Of a stretch of 64,000 bases of DNA, positions 17,866-26,323 are shown piece after piece; position 1 is the first letter of the stretch, and every line of letters starts with the position of its first letter. Made by a program: the position numbers and the translations under genes. This DNA is from an uncultured Oscillospiraceae bacterium. GTDB taxonomy: Bacteria; Bacillota; Clostridia; Oscillospirales; Oscillospiraceae. Where the stretch lies: the NCBI GenBank assembly GCA_934636655.1, contig CAKUAS010000001.1, positions 136,132 through 200,131 on the forward strand, in the 5' to 3' direction. Below the pieces are notes generated by a model. It searched no databases. It saw only the letters and a program-made list of their open reading frames with translations, and was not told where the DNA came from.

Positions 17866-18437
17866 TGAACAAGGCAATGGAAGAGCTCAACAACAGGTGT
17901 CTCGGCTGTGATGCCTGTATTCTCGGCAAAACGCGCACGAAACTCGTTTTCGGCGACGGTAATCCGAACGCAAAGGTCATGCTCGTCGGCGAAGGTCCGG
18001 GAGAGCAGGAGGATCTTCAGGGCATCCCGTTCGTAGGCCGTGCCGGGAAGCTTCTTGACGACATGCTCAAAATGATCGATCTTGACCGAAGCCGCGTATA
18101 CATTGCGAACATCGTTAAGTGCCGCCCACCGCACAACCGCGATCCGCAGCCGGAAGAACGCGAGGCCTGCTCACCGTGGCTCAGGCAGCAGATAGACATT
18201 GTTGATCCCGAAATCATAATATGCCTCGGGCGCATAGCCGCCACATCGCTTATAAACGGGGACTTTCGCATAACCCGTCAGCACGGGCAATGGTTTGACG
18301 TTGACGGCAGACGCTGCCTCGCTATATATCACCCCTCCGCTCTGCTGCGAGACGTTACAAAGCGCCCCGACACATTCACCGATCTAAGGGAAATACGAAG
18401 CGAGATACGCAGGCTCTGTCCGGAGGTGTACGAATGA
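17865..18437 (+). CDS. Family-4 (Fe-S) uracil-DNA glycosylase
   Basis: Removes uracil from DNA at the start of base-excision repair. 190 aa. Two N-terminal cluster cysteines (CLGCDACILGKTR), the catalytic region VGEGPGEQEDLQGIPFVGRAG, the VKCRPPHNRDP motif with a further Cys, ACSPWLRQQ, and YHPSALLRD near the end match the thermostable family-4 enzymes. Its start overlaps the cca stop by one base (TGATG), so translation is probably coupled. Confidence 0.92.
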   Translation: MNKAMEELNNRCLGCDACILGKTRTKLVFGDGNPNAKVMLVGEGPGEQEDLQGIPFVGRAGKLLDDMLKMIDLDRSRVYIANIVKCRPPHNRDPQPEEREACSPWLRQQIDIVDPEIIICLGRIAATSLINGDFRITRQHGQWFDVDGRRCLAIYHPSALLRDVTKRPDTFTDLREIRSEIRRLCPEVYE

Positions 18438-19237
18438 TCTACAACATCCGCGAGTATGCACCTGACGATGTCGGTGCACTCAAAGCTCTGTGGTGCGGCA
18501 CTTTTGGCGATCCCCCTGAGCTTGTGGACAGTTTTTTCGAGCTTCTGCCCTCAATGGGCACGGGCTTTGTCGCGGAGCTTGACGGCGAAGTCTTCGGCGC
18601 GGCATATGTGCTGGACGCATTTCTTCACCTGCCGGACAGTTCGACGAAGAAGCTTGCATATATCTATGCGGTCGCCGTCGACGAAACGGCGCGCGGAAAC
18701 GGTCTCGGCGCGGAGCTTACGCGGGCGTGCATGCGCAATGCGTGGGAGTATTCTGCCGATATCTGCTGCACGCTTCCGGCTGAAGACTCACTGTACGACT
18801 GGTACGAAAGCCGCTGCGGGCTTGCCGCCGCGAGCTATTGCAGCTATGAAACTGTTGCGGCAGGCATGGAGACAGGCGGCATAAGAAGGCTCAACGCCGA
18901 TGAATACGGCTTTTTGCGCGAGGATATGCTCAAGGGAAAAGCTCACGTCGGCTTTTATTACGGCTATCTGCGCTTTCAGGAGGAGATATTCACATCCTCC
19001 TGCGGCGGATTTTTTGAGTATAAGGGCGCTATAGCCTGCGGATATATCGAAAACGATACGCTGTACATAAAGGAATATCTCGGCGATGAGCCTGAGTTTA
19101 TCCCCGCGCTGTGCGCAGCTCTCGTGGCAAAGAACGCCATTATCAGACGTGCGGCAGTCACCGGCGAGCGCTATATAGCGGCATATCAGAAGACAGACTT
19201 CCCGCCCGATACGGTGTGGAATTTGACATTGGACTGA
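18434..19237 (+). CDS. GNAT-family N-acetyltransferase
   Basis: 267 aa; acetyl-CoA-dependent transferase of unknown acceptor. The N-terminal half is a GNAT fold with the pantetheine-binding motif VDETARGNGLGAELTRACM; the C-terminal half (after about residue 140) shows no clear domain and may be a second, degenerate GNAT unit. Overlaps the UDG gene by 4 nt (ATGA), last gene of the cca operon. Confidence 0.85.
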   Translation: MIYNIREYAPDDVGALKALWCGTFGDPPELVDSFFELLPSMGTGFVAELDGEVFGAAYVLDAFLHLPDSSTKKLAYIYAVAVDETARGNGLGAELTRACMRNAWEYSADICCTLPAEDSLYDWYESRCGLAAASYCSYETVAAGMETGGIRRLNADEYGFLREDMLKGKAHVGFYYGYLRFQEEIFTSSCGGFFEYKGAIACGYIENDTLYIKEYLGDEPEFIPALCAALVAKNAIIRRAAVTGERYIAAYQKTDFPPDTVWNLTLD

Positions 19238-19266
19238 AAAAAGCAGCCTTTCGGCTGCTTTTTCTT
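19236..19266 (+). terminator. Bidirectional terminator between the GNAT gene and galM
   Basis: AAAAAGCAGCC TTTC GGCTGCTTTTT; symmetric A and T runs serve both converging transcripts. Confidence 0.88.
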
Positions 19267-20233
19267 ATTTTACATAGAATTTGTAGCTTGTTTTTGAAAA
19301 ATACTTCTCGCCTTTTCGCAGGAGCGGCGACGGGAAGGCCGGGCGATTCGGACTGTCGGGATAATACTGCGTTTCAAGGCACAGCGCCGAGTTTTTACCG
19401 TACACCGTACCGTTCTTTCCGAGACGAACGCCAGTTGCACCGCCCGCATAAAACTGCACTGCCGGCATATCCGTGGTAACTGTCATCGCGATTCCGCTTT
19501 CCGGACTGTACAGTCTGGCGCACGGCGTTCCGCCCAGGACAAAGCAGTGGTCGTAATAGCCGTTTTTCACCTCGCGCATAGTGCGAAAATCAAAATCCGT
19601 ATCGGTTACAGGGCACACCTCTCCCGTCGGGATGAGCTCATCATCAACCGGCAAATAGCTTTCGGCGTTTATCATGAGTTCATGGCCGAGTATGTCACCC
19701 TTGCCGGAGAGATTGAAATAGCTGTGATTTGTGAGGTTTAAGTATGTATCGGCATCGGAAACGGCTTCATAACATATACTAAGCTCGTTATCGTCGGAAA
19801 ATTCGTAGGCAACACAGATCTTGACCTCGCCCGGGAAACCATCGCCGCCGTCATGGTCTGTAATCGCAAGAGTTATGCTGTTCTCACCTGCCGAAACAAA
19901 GTCGAAGCGGCGCTTGCTTAGCCCAACGCCGCCGTGGAGCGTGTTTTTCCCCTCGTTCGCGGTGAGCTTGTATTCTCTGCCGCCGAGTGTGAACGCAGCA
20001 TTTGCTATACGATTTGCATATCTTCCGACGAACGCGCCGAAGTAACCGTCGTGGCTTAAATATTCCGCAGGAGTGTCGTAGCCGAGCACAACGTCGGTAA
20101 GCTCTTTTCTCTTATTCGGAACCATTATGCTCTGCACCGCAGCGCCGAGGCTCGTTACGCGCACATGTGCGCCCGATGCGTTTTCGATAGTGAAAATATC
20201 ATATTCACCAAAGGTATTTTTCCTTACTGGCAT
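19265..20233 (-). CDS. galM: Aldose 1-epimerase (galactose mutarotase)
   Basis: Interconverts alpha and beta anomers of aldoses, feeding galactose into the Leloir pathway. 322 aa, normal length. GRYANRIANAAF, NTLHGGV, the catalytic-His motif LTNHSYFNLSG and the catalytic-Glu region CLETQYYPDSPNRPAFPSP are all present. AAGGAGG precedes the ATG. No other galactose genes are adjacent. Confidence 0.95.
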   Translation of the reverse strand: MPVRKNTFGEYDIFTIENASGAHVRVTSLGAAVQSIMVPNKRKELTDVVLGYDTPAEYLSHDGYFGAFVGRYANRIANAAFTLGGREYKLTANEGKNTLHGGVGLSKRRFDFVSAGENSITLAITDHDGGDGFPGEVKICVAYEFSDDNELSICYEAVSDADTYLNLTNHSYFNLSGKGDILGHELMINAESYLPVDDELIPTGEVCPVTDTDFDFRTMREVKNGYYDHCFVLGGTPCARLYSPESGIAMTVTTDMPAVQFYAGGATGVRLGKNGTVYGKNSALCLETQYYPDSPNRPAFPSPLLRKGEKYFSKTSYKFYVK

Positions 20234-20259
20234 TGACTCTGCCTCCTTTTCATGTGCCC

Positions 20260-20288
20260 ATTATACGTCCGTTTTCGCGTCTGTTCAA
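20260..20288 (-). promoter_or_regulatory. Predicted sigma-A promoter of galM
   Basis: Minus strand TTGAAC (20288-20283), 17 bp, TATAAT (20265-20260), leader of about 20 nt to the galM start. Confidence 0.7.
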
Positions 20289-20409
20289 CCGGCAGACTGC
20301 CCTGCACGGCACAATTGAGTAAAAATATGCGCAATTTTTAGTTAAGATTTTATCACGTTTTCCAAAAAGTCTTTGATTTTTCAGTGTTTTTTACGTGACG
20401 AGAAAATTT

Positions 20410-20444
20410 CGTATGTTGACAATCATACGCAATTGAATTAAAAT
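20410..20444 (+). promoter_or_regulatory. Sigma-A promoter of nfnAB with inverted repeat around the -35
   Basis: TTGACA (20416-20421), 17 bp, TAAAAT (20439-20444). CGTATG (20410-20415) and CATACG (20424-20429) form an inverted repeat that brackets the -35 box, a likely repressor site. Confidence 0.7.
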
Positions 20445-20499
20445 AATTGCTGTTGCAAATGGCTTGAACAAAATAATTATAATGATAAGAGGTAATAAG

Positions 20500-21366
20500 A
20501 TGTTTAAAGTCGTACAAAAAAGATTTCTGAACGATGCAAAGAGCATTTGCCTGTTCGAGATCGAAGCTCCGCTGGTCGCTCGCCACGCCCAGGCAGGTCA
20601 GTTCGTCATCTTCCGTCTTGATGAGCAGGGAGAGCGCACTCCTGTTTCCGTCGCAGGCTACGACCGTGAAAAAGGCACCGTTACCGTTATGGTACAGGCT
20701 GCCGGCCGCACCACCAAGATGCTGCACACCGTGCAGGAAGGCGATTACATCACCGACTTCGTCGGCCCCCTCGGCAAGGCTACCGAGATGGACGGTCTGA
20801 AGAAGGTCTGCGTTGTCGGCGGCGGCGTCGGCTGCGCTATCGCTTACCCCATTGCCAAGGAAATGCACGAAAAAGGTATTGACGTTACCTTTATCGCAGG
20901 CTTCAGAAGCGCTGATATCGTCATCCTGAAGGACGAGCTCAAGGCCGCTTCCGACAAGCTCATCATGTGCACCGACGACGGCACCTATGGCGAAAAGGGC
21001 TTCACCACCCAGTATCTCCAGCAGGAGATCGAGGCCAACATCAAAGAGAATAGGCCCCAGTTTGACCGCGTTATCGCTATCGGCCCGGACATCATGATGA
21101 AGTTCCTGGCTGAGGTCACCCGCCCCTACGGCATCAAGACAATCATCTCCCTCGACCCGATCATGGTCGACGGCACCGGCATGTGCGGCGGCTGCCGCGT
21201 CATCGTCGGCGGCGAGACCAAGTTTGCCTGCGTTGACGGTCCCGACTTTGACGCGCATGAGGTCGACTTCGACTCTCTGATAAAGCGCGCCGCGTTCTAC
21301 AAAGAGGAGCAGGACGAAGCTGCAAAGCATATCTGCAATATGACCGGAGGTAAGCGTAATGGCTAA
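20500..21366 (+). CDS. nfnA: NfnA-type FAD/NAD(H)-binding, [2Fe-2S] oxidoreductase subunit
   Basis: Small subunit of an NADH-dependent reduced-ferredoxin:NADP+ oxidoreductase. 288 aa. FAD-binding beta-barrel with TPVSVAGYD and GPLG; NAD-binding fold VVGGGVGCAIAYPIAKEM; C-terminal 2Fe-2S ligands in GTGMCGGCRVIVGGETKFACVDGPDFDAHEVDF. ATG at 20500 chosen for AAGAGGT just upstream. The 3' end overlaps nfnB by 8 nt. Homologues are also annotated as sulfide dehydrogenase or DHOD electron-transfer subunits; the adjacent GltD-like partner favours Nfn, which links the ferredoxin, NADH and NADPH pools. Confidence 0.82.
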   Translation: MFKVVQKRFLNDAKSICLFEIEAPLVARHAQAGQFVIFRLDEQGERTPVSVAGYDREKGTVTVMVQAAGRTTKMLHTVQEGDYITDFVGPLGKATEMDGLKKVCVVGGGVGCAIAYPIAKEMHEKGIDVTFIAGFRSADIVILKDELKAASDKLIMCTDDGTYGEKGFTTQYLQQEIEANIKENRPQFDRVIAIGPDIMMKFLAEVTRPYGIKTIISLDPIMVDGTGMCGGCRVIVGGETKFACVDGPDFDAHEVDFDSLIKRAAFYKEEQDEAAKHICNMTGGKRNG

Positions 21367-22750
21367 TATGAGAATGGAAAAAAACCCGATGCCCGAGCAG
21401 GATCCCGTGGTCCGCGCCGGCAACTTTGACGAGGTCGCTCTCGGCTACACTCCCGAGATGGCAATGGATGAGGCAAAGCGCTGCCTCAACTGCCACAACA
21501 TGCCCTGCCGCACCGGCTGCCCCGTTTCGGTACGCATCCCCGAATTCATCGCCAAGGTCGCAGAAGGCGACTTTGACGCAGCATATGAGATCATCACCTC
21601 CACCAACTCCCTGCCCGCCGTCTGCGGCCGTGTCTGCCCGCAGGAGAAGCAGTGCGAGAGCAAGTGTGTGCGCGGCATCAAGGGCGAATCTGTCGGCATC
21701 GGCCGCCTCGAGCGCTTTGTCGCCGACTACCACATGAACAAGGAAGTCAAGGATGAGGTCAAGGCTCCCGAGTCCAACGGTCACCGCATCGCGATCATCG
21801 GCTCAGGCCCCGCTTCCCTCACCTGCGCGGGCGACCTGCGCAAGATGGGCTACGACGTCACCATTTTCGAGGCTTTCCACAAGTCCGGCGGCGTTCTGGT
21901 TTACGGTATTCCTCAGTTCCGTCTGCCCAAGGAGATAGTTGCCGCTGAGATCGAGAATCTCAAGGCAATGGGCGTCAAGATCATAAACAACGCAATCATC
22001 GGCAAGTCCGAGACCGTCGACGAGCTGTTTGAGGACGGCTTCGAGGCAGTGTTTATCGGCTCCGGTGCAGGCCTGCCCCAGTTCCTGCACATCCCCGGCG
22101 AGAATCTGCTCGGTGTTTACTCCGCTAACGAGCTCCTCACCCGTGTAAACCTCATGAAGGCTTACCGCGACGATTACGATACGCCCATTAAGCACTTCCA
22201 CAACGTATGCGTTGTCGGCGCAGGCAACGTCGCAATGGACGCAGCCCGCGTTTCCAAGCGTCTGGGCGCTGAGCATGTTTACATAGCTTACCGCCGCGGC
22301 AAGGACGAGCTCCCTGCCCGTAAGGAAGAGGTCGAGCATGCAGAGGCAGAGGGCATAGAGTTCAGACTTCTCAATAACCCCGTCGCTATCCATGCAGGCG
22401 AAGACGGCCATGTCACCGGCATCGAGCTTCAGAAGCAGGAGCTCGGCGAGCCCGACGAAAAGGGTCGCCGCAAGCCCGTTCCCGTTGAGGGCTCAAACTG
22501 GATCCTCGACGTTGACACCGTCGTTATCGCAATCGGTACCAGCCCCAACCCCCTGATCCGCAACACCACCAAGGGCCTTACCTTCACCCGTAAGGGCGGC
22601 ATTGAGGCCGACGAGGGCGGCGCTACCGCTCGCGAAGGCGTGTTCGCAGGCGGCGACGCAGTCACCGGCGCTGCTACCGTTATCCTCGCAATGGGCGCAG
22701 GCAAGACCGGCGCGAAGAGCATTGACGAGTACATAAAGAGCAAGAAATAA
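21359..22750 (+). CDS. nfnB: NfnB-type NADPH-binding flavoprotein (GltD-like, two [4Fe-4S] sites)
   Basis: Large subunit of the putative bifurcating NfnAB complex. 463 aa. N-terminal iron-sulfur region CLNCHNMPCRTGCPVSVRIP and CGRVCPQEKQCESKCV; FAD-binding AIIGSGPASLTCAGDL and GGVLVYGIPQFRLPKE; NADPH-binding VVGAGNVAMDAARVSKRLG; FAD C-terminal GVFAGGDAVTGAATVILAMG. GGAGG precedes the ATG. Could also be read as a glutamate synthase small subunit, but no large GltS subunit is nearby. Strong C-ending codon bias, as in nfnA, points to high expression. Confidence 0.85.
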   Translation: MANMRMEKNPMPEQDPVVRAGNFDEVALGYTPEMAMDEAKRCLNCHNMPCRTGCPVSVRIPEFIAKVAEGDFDAAYEIITSTNSLPAVCGRVCPQEKQCESKCVRGIKGESVGIGRLERFVADYHMNKEVKDEVKAPESNGHRIAIIGSGPASLTCAGDLRKMGYDVTIFEAFHKSGGVLVYGIPQFRLPKEIVAAEIENLKAMGVKIINNAIIGKSETVDELFEDGFEAVFIGSGAGLPQFLHIPGENLLGVYSANELLTRVNLMKAYRDDYDTPIKHFHNVCVVGAGNVAMDAARVSKRLGAEHVYIAYRRGKDELPARKEEVEHAEAEGIEFRLLNNPVAIHAGEDGHVTGIELQKQELGEPDEKGRRKPVPVEGSNWILDVDTVVIAIGTSPNPLIRNTTKGLTFTRKGGIEADEGGATAREGVFAGGDAVTGAATVILAMGAGKTGAKSIDEYIKSKK

Positions 22751-22764
22751 TCCGAAATCAAATC

Positions 22765-22800
22765 ATACGCACCGATGCAATCGCATCGGTGCGTATTTCT
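22765..22800 (+). terminator. Intrinsic terminator after nfnAB
   Basis: 14-bp stem ATACGCACCGATGC / GCATCGGTGCGTAT with loop AATC, then TTCTTT. Confidence 0.85.
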
Positions 22801-22857
22801 TTGCGGTTTTGCCTACAATTTAACACATGCTTGTCGGAATATGCTTGTGCATCAGGT

Positions 22858-22883
22858 ATAATTATAAAAATTTTTATAATTAT
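22858..22883. repeat. 26-bp perfect AT-only palindrome upstream of the GntR gene
   Basis: ATAATTATAAAAA followed directly by its exact reverse complement, 12 bp before the -35 of the gntR promoter. Either an operator for autoregulation or an AT-rich curved element. Confidence 0.75.
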
Positions 22884-22895
22884 GCACTCAGGGTA

Positions 22896-22924
22896 TTGCA
22901 TTTTAATTTCATCTGCCGTAGAAT
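22896..22924 (+). promoter_or_regulatory. Predicted sigma-A promoter of the GntR regulator
   Basis: TTGCAT (22896-22901), 17 bp, TAGAAT (22919-22924); leader of about 65 nt. Confidence 0.6.
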
Positions 22925-22997
22925 AGCGGATGTATTTGAGCTCACAATTTATTTTTCATGCTGTTTTTTGCTTTTAATTAAGAAAGGAATGATTCCA

Positions 22998-23741
22998 TTG
23001 AAGCGCGATCAGTTTCAGGTATACCTCGACGCAAATCCGAGCGCGAAGCTGCGCGACATAGTTTCGCAGATGCTTTATGATGAGATAGTTTCCCTGTGCA
23101 TTGCTCCGGGAACAAAATTAAACGTCAACAGCATTGCATCCGCTCTCGGCATATCCCGCACCCCGGTCGCCGAAGCGATAATGAATCTGTGCGAGCAGGG
23201 ATTTGTCGTTTCAAAACCGGATACGAGCGGCTTCTTCGTCATTGACCTGAGCCTGAAGGATATGATAGACCTTTACGATGTACGCGCCGCAATCGAGTGC
23301 GAGGCCGCCGCTCTGTGCACCGAGCGCGCCGACTCCGGCACCGTGCGTGAGCTTGACCGGCTTGCTGGTGAGTTTGCCGACTGCGTGATCCGCAAGGACT
23401 ATGACGGCATGATCGCGACCGATATGCCTTTCCACGGCCTCATAGTTGAGTCCTGCGGCAACAAATACATCCAGAAGTGCTACAAGATGCTGCTGCCGAA
23501 CCTTACCATGTATCAGTCCTCGATGATAAAGTTTATCAGCAATTCCGAGGATAACCCTTGGTCGCCGAGCGTTATTTATAATCACGTCGCCGTAGTCGAA
23601 GCAATAAAAATGCACATCCCCGACCTTGCAAAGCAGGCAATGGCCGATCATGTGAAATCAAGCCTCAACTTCACCATGTTCTCCGGCGGCGGCGCGGATC
23701 CCTTCTCCACCGTCAGGAAAACAAAGCCCGGCAAAAAGTGA
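22998..23741 (+). CDS. GntR-family transcriptional regulator, FadR/FCD subfamily
   Basis: 247 aa metabolite-responsive regulator. Winged HTH: KLNVNSIASALGISRTPVAEAI...GFVVSKPDTSGFFV; C-terminal all-helical FCD ligand domain: IDLYDVRAAIECEAAALC..., with metal/ligand residues in FHGLIVESCGN and YNHVAVVEAIK. I place the start at TTG 22998, 9 nt after AAAGGA; the in-frame ATG at 22989 abuts that Shine-Dalgarno. The effector is unknown; nfnAB upstream has its own promoter and terminator. Expressed alone. Confidence 0.88.
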   Translation: MKRDQFQVYLDANPSAKLRDIVSQMLYDEIVSLCIAPGTKLNVNSIASALGISRTPVAEAIMNLCEQGFVVSKPDTSGFFVIDLSLKDMIDLYDVRAAIECEAAALCTERADSGTVRELDRLAGEFADCVIRKDYDGMIATDMPFHGLIVESCGNKYIQKCYKMLLPNLTMYQSSMIKFISNSEDNPWSPSVIYNHVAVVEAIKMHIPDLAKQAMADHVKSSLNFTMFSGGGADPFSTVRKTKPGKK

Positions 23742-23749
23742 ATATGAGA

Positions 23750-23806
23750 AAGCAGCCGAAATAGCGGAATCAGATCAGAGAAACCGCCCTTTCGGCTGCT
23801 TTTTTA
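23750..23806 (+). terminator. Terminator after the GntR gene (long loop)
   Basis: AAGCAGCCGAAA (23750-23761) pairs with TTTCGGCTGCTT (from 23790) across a loop of about 28 nt, then a T-run. Works in both directions against the EcsC gene. Confidence 0.7.
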
Positions 23807-24580
23807 CTGCTTGTTTTTTATGTCATGCAGAAACCTGCGGTTGTATTTCATGCTTGCGTAGCGCGTGATGCGGTCAATGTATATCGGATCGTATGCACCT
23901 CCAACTGCGCCGACAAGCGGTATGCCCTGCAAAAATTTCATGTACAGCAGTTCGCCGGACAGGCCCTCGGCAGCAATACGCACTTCGGTTCTCATCGTTT
24001 CCTCGTCTGGCTCGGCGCCGTGCTCAATGAAATAGTTTACCCTCTCGTCGGCCGCCTTAAGCTCGTCTCCATAACGGAGCGCCGCACCGATTATGAGCAG
24101 GATGAAATACTTCTCGTCCATCGCATCGTAATCGTAGCCGTAGCCGAGCGATATCTCGTACACACTCTTGAGCAGCATACCGGTGAACACCGGAATATCG
24201 GGTATGCCTACACCGACAAGTCCCATACCTATGCCTGAGATGCCGGATAGCACGGTGTTTTTCGTTTTCTGTACCATTGATCCGCGCGACGCGTCGCGCA
24301 GAGCGCGCCTTGTCGGGTTATTCTGAGCTATTATGCGCCGCACTCGGCTGCTGCGCTCTATATCGCGGCGGTTATATGTTTTTTCAATAACTCCCGTACC
24401 CTTTGCGAAAATGAGCTCAAAGGCCTTTGCAAAGCCCTCGTCGAGCGTATATCTAAGCTTATTCGGCACCTTGGCCTGCAAAAGGCTGTTCAGGCGGCTG
24501 TCGCCGCGCTTTGAACGCTCGTTAATATATTTTTTCTCGGCAGCAAGCTGCTTTTTCCATTCAAGTTCAAAATCGGTCAT
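23804..24580 (-). CDS. EcsC-family protein
   Basis: 258 aa. EcsC-domain proteins are of unclear biochemical function (in Bacillus, ecsC accompanies the EcsAB transporter, absent here). Charged helical N-terminus (MTDFELEWKKQLAAEKKYIN), then a glycine-rich, hydrophobic core KNTVLSGISGIGMGLVGVGIPDIPVF typical of the family, and a C-terminal region GELLYMKFLQGIPLVGAVGGAYDP. ATG at 24580 follows GGAG by about 9 nt. Monocistronic between two terminators. Confidence 0.8.
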   Translation of the reverse strand: MTDFELEWKKQLAAEKKYINERSKRGDSRLNSLLQAKVPNKLRYTLDEGFAKAFELIFAKGTGVIEKTYNRRDIERSSRVRRIIAQNNPTRRALRDASRGSMVQKTKNTVLSGISGIGMGLVGVGIPDIPVFTGMLLKSVYEISLGYGYDYDAMDEKYFILLIIGAALRYGDELKAADERVNYFIEHGAEPDEETMRTEVRIAAEGLSGELLYMKFLQGIPLVGAVGGAYDPIYIDRITRYASMKYNRRFLHDIKNKQ

Positions 24581-24624
24581 CGTCTCAGCTCCTTTTTCCC
24601 GATTATACAATACACAGAGCAAAA

Positions 24625-24655
24625 AGAAAAGGCCGGTGTGAAAACCGGCCTTTTC
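24625..24655. terminator. Hairpin terminator between the AgcS and EcsC genes
   Basis: AGAAAAGGCCGGT / ACCGGCCTTTTC. Lies between two minus-strand genes and ends the symporter-unrelated 5' flank of ecsC; the A/T runs allow both orientations, but on the minus strand it sits upstream of ecsC, so it mainly closes the agcS transcript... on the minus strand agcS stops at 24671 and reads straight into it. Confidence 0.8.
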
Positions 24656-24670
24656 GGAGTTATGAACTTA

Positions 24671-26092
24671 TCAGTCTTCCCAGCACTCCGTCTTGCCGTC
24701 AAGGCCGATGCTGGAGGATTTGAACACAGGATCCTTGCCCTCTTTGCGCTGCACCATATAGTCCTTGAGCGCGGCGAGAGCGGGCTTTGCGAGGATAATG
24801 ATAACGGGAACGTTTATTATGACCATGAAGCCCTGGAGCATATCGGCGGTATCCCAAACGATGCCTGCCGAGAGCAGTGCGCCGACAAATACGAGCGCGG
24901 TGGCTATCAGACGGAAAATGAGCATGAACGTCTTCGACGGGGTGCGCTTGAGGATGAACTTAAGGCAGCCCTCGGTATAGTAATAGTTGCCGATAAGGGT
25001 AGTGAAGGCAAACAGGCTCATTGCAACGGCGATGAATATAGGGCCGAAATCGCCGAGCGCCATCTGCATGGACTGCTGGACATAAACAGCACCTGCCGCC
25101 TCAGCAACGAGGCCTTCGGGGTTTGCGCACATGCACATCATCGCGGTAGCGGTACACACGAGCAGCGTATCTATAAATACGGACAGCATCTGAACAAGTC
25201 CCTGCTTTACGGGGTGAGATACGTCGGCGGATGCCGCTGCGTTGGGAGCCGAGCCCATACCTGCTTCGTTGGAGTAAAGTCCGCGCTTAATGCCCCACAT
25301 CATGCAGGAACCGGCAAAGCCGCCGAATATGGCCTTGAAATCAAATGCGGAAACGAAGATATTCTTAAGAACGAGGGGCAGCGAGCCGATGTTCATGATG
25401 ACAACGATAAGGGACACGATTATGTACAGAAGACCCATTACCGGGACTAGAACGCCGGTAATGTTCGTAAGGCGCTTGCCGCCGCCGAGGACGCAGGCCG
25501 CAAACAGCACGGCAAGGATGGCGCCGATGATTATCGGGGTCGTGGTCTTGTCATAAAAGCTGAAGGTTTTGAAGGTATCCTGAGTGTTAAAGGACGCAAG
25601 CATATTGTAGCCCACAACATAGGTCAGGATGAGGATGACAGCAAAGATAACGCCCAGCCAGCGCTGCTTGAGCGCGTTCTGCATGTAATAAGACGGGCCG
25701 CCGTAGTAGCTGCCGTCGGTATCCTTATGCTTGTAGATCTGGGCCAGAGTGGACTCGATAAAAGCGGAGGCGCCTCCGAGGATGGCGGTTATCCACATCC
25801 AGAAGATAGCGCCGAAGCCGCCGAGGCAGATAGCCGTGGAAACGCCGATGATATTGCCTGTACCGACGCGGGATGCAGTCGAGACCATCAGTGCGCCAAA
25901 GGAGGATACGGACTTCTTATCTTTCGGCTTCTCTCTGACGACCTTAATGGACTCGCCGAACAGGCGGATCTGCAGAAGGCCGGTACGGATAGTGAAGTAA
26001 AGTCCTGCCGCAACGAGGAACAGCGGAACTATATACGGCTGATACAAAAAGCCGCTTATTGCGTTGATAACGCCGTGTATCGCTTCGATCAT
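24671..26092 (-). CDS. Sodium:alanine/amino-acid symporter (AgcS/AlsT family)
   Basis: Secondary transporter that takes up alanine or glycine (possibly glutamine) with Na+. 473 aa, about 11 membrane helices. Family signatures: YFTIRTGLLQIRLF near the N-terminus, VSSFGALMVSTASRVGTGNIIGVSTAI, ESTLAQIYKHKDTDGSYYGGPSYYM and SNEAGMGSAPNAAASA. Own promoter and terminator. The exact amino acid cannot be told from sequence. Confidence 0.92.
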   Translation of the reverse strand: MIEAIHGVINAISGFLYQPYIVPLFLVAAGLYFTIRTGLLQIRLFGESIKVVREKPKDKKSVSSFGALMVSTASRVGTGNIIGVSTAICLGGFGAIFWMWITAILGGASAFIESTLAQIYKHKDTDGSYYGGPSYYMQNALKQRWLGVIFAVILILTYVVGYNMLASFNTQDTFKTFSFYDKTTTPIIIGAILAVLFAACVLGGGKRLTNITGVLVPVMGLLYIIVSLIVVIMNIGSLPLVLKNIFVSAFDFKAIFGGFAGSCMMWGIKRGLYSNEAGMGSAPNAAASADVSHPVKQGLVQMLSVFIDTLLVCTATAMMCMCANPEGLVAEAAGAVYVQQSMQMALGDFGPIFIAVAMSLFAFTTLIGNYYYTEGCLKFILKRTPSKTFMLIFRLIATALVFVGALLSAGIVWDTADMLQGFMVIINVPVIIILAKPALAALKDYMVQRKEGKDPVFKSSSIGLDGKTECWED

Positions 26093-26144
26093 TCTTAAAT
26101 ACCTCTCTCATCTGTTATTTTGTCGAATAATTCGCGATGTTTAC

Positions 26145-26173
26145 ATTATAGACATATTTATGCGCAATTGCAA
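26145..26173 (-). promoter_or_regulatory. Predicted sigma-A promoter of the alanine symporter
   Basis: Minus strand TTGCAA (26173-26168), 17 bp, TATAAT (26150-26145); leader about 50 nt. Confidence 0.68.
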
Positions 26174-26256
26174 GCTTTTATGCCCATAAAATTGCCCATT
26201 CCGAGCAAATTTAAGTGCAGTTTTGAAAATGAGCATGCTGTTCCACAGTCGGCTGC

Positions 26257-26285
26257 TTGTTATTTTGGCTCGGTGATGATATAAT
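26257..26285 (+). promoter_or_regulatory. Predicted sigma-A promoter of the MFS transporter
   Basis: TTGTTA (26257-26262), 17 bp, TATAAT (26280-26285). Confidence 0.68.
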
Positions 26286-26323
26286 ATTTGTTATTAAATT
26301 CGTCTAAAAAGAGCGTTAAGAAC

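Noticed and set aside
24625..24655. Reading the hairpin here as an ecsC leader attenuator
   Set aside because: It lies 9-16 nt beyond the agcS-side gap but about 45 nt upstream of ecsC with T-runs typical of a plain terminator; no alternative fold was seen.
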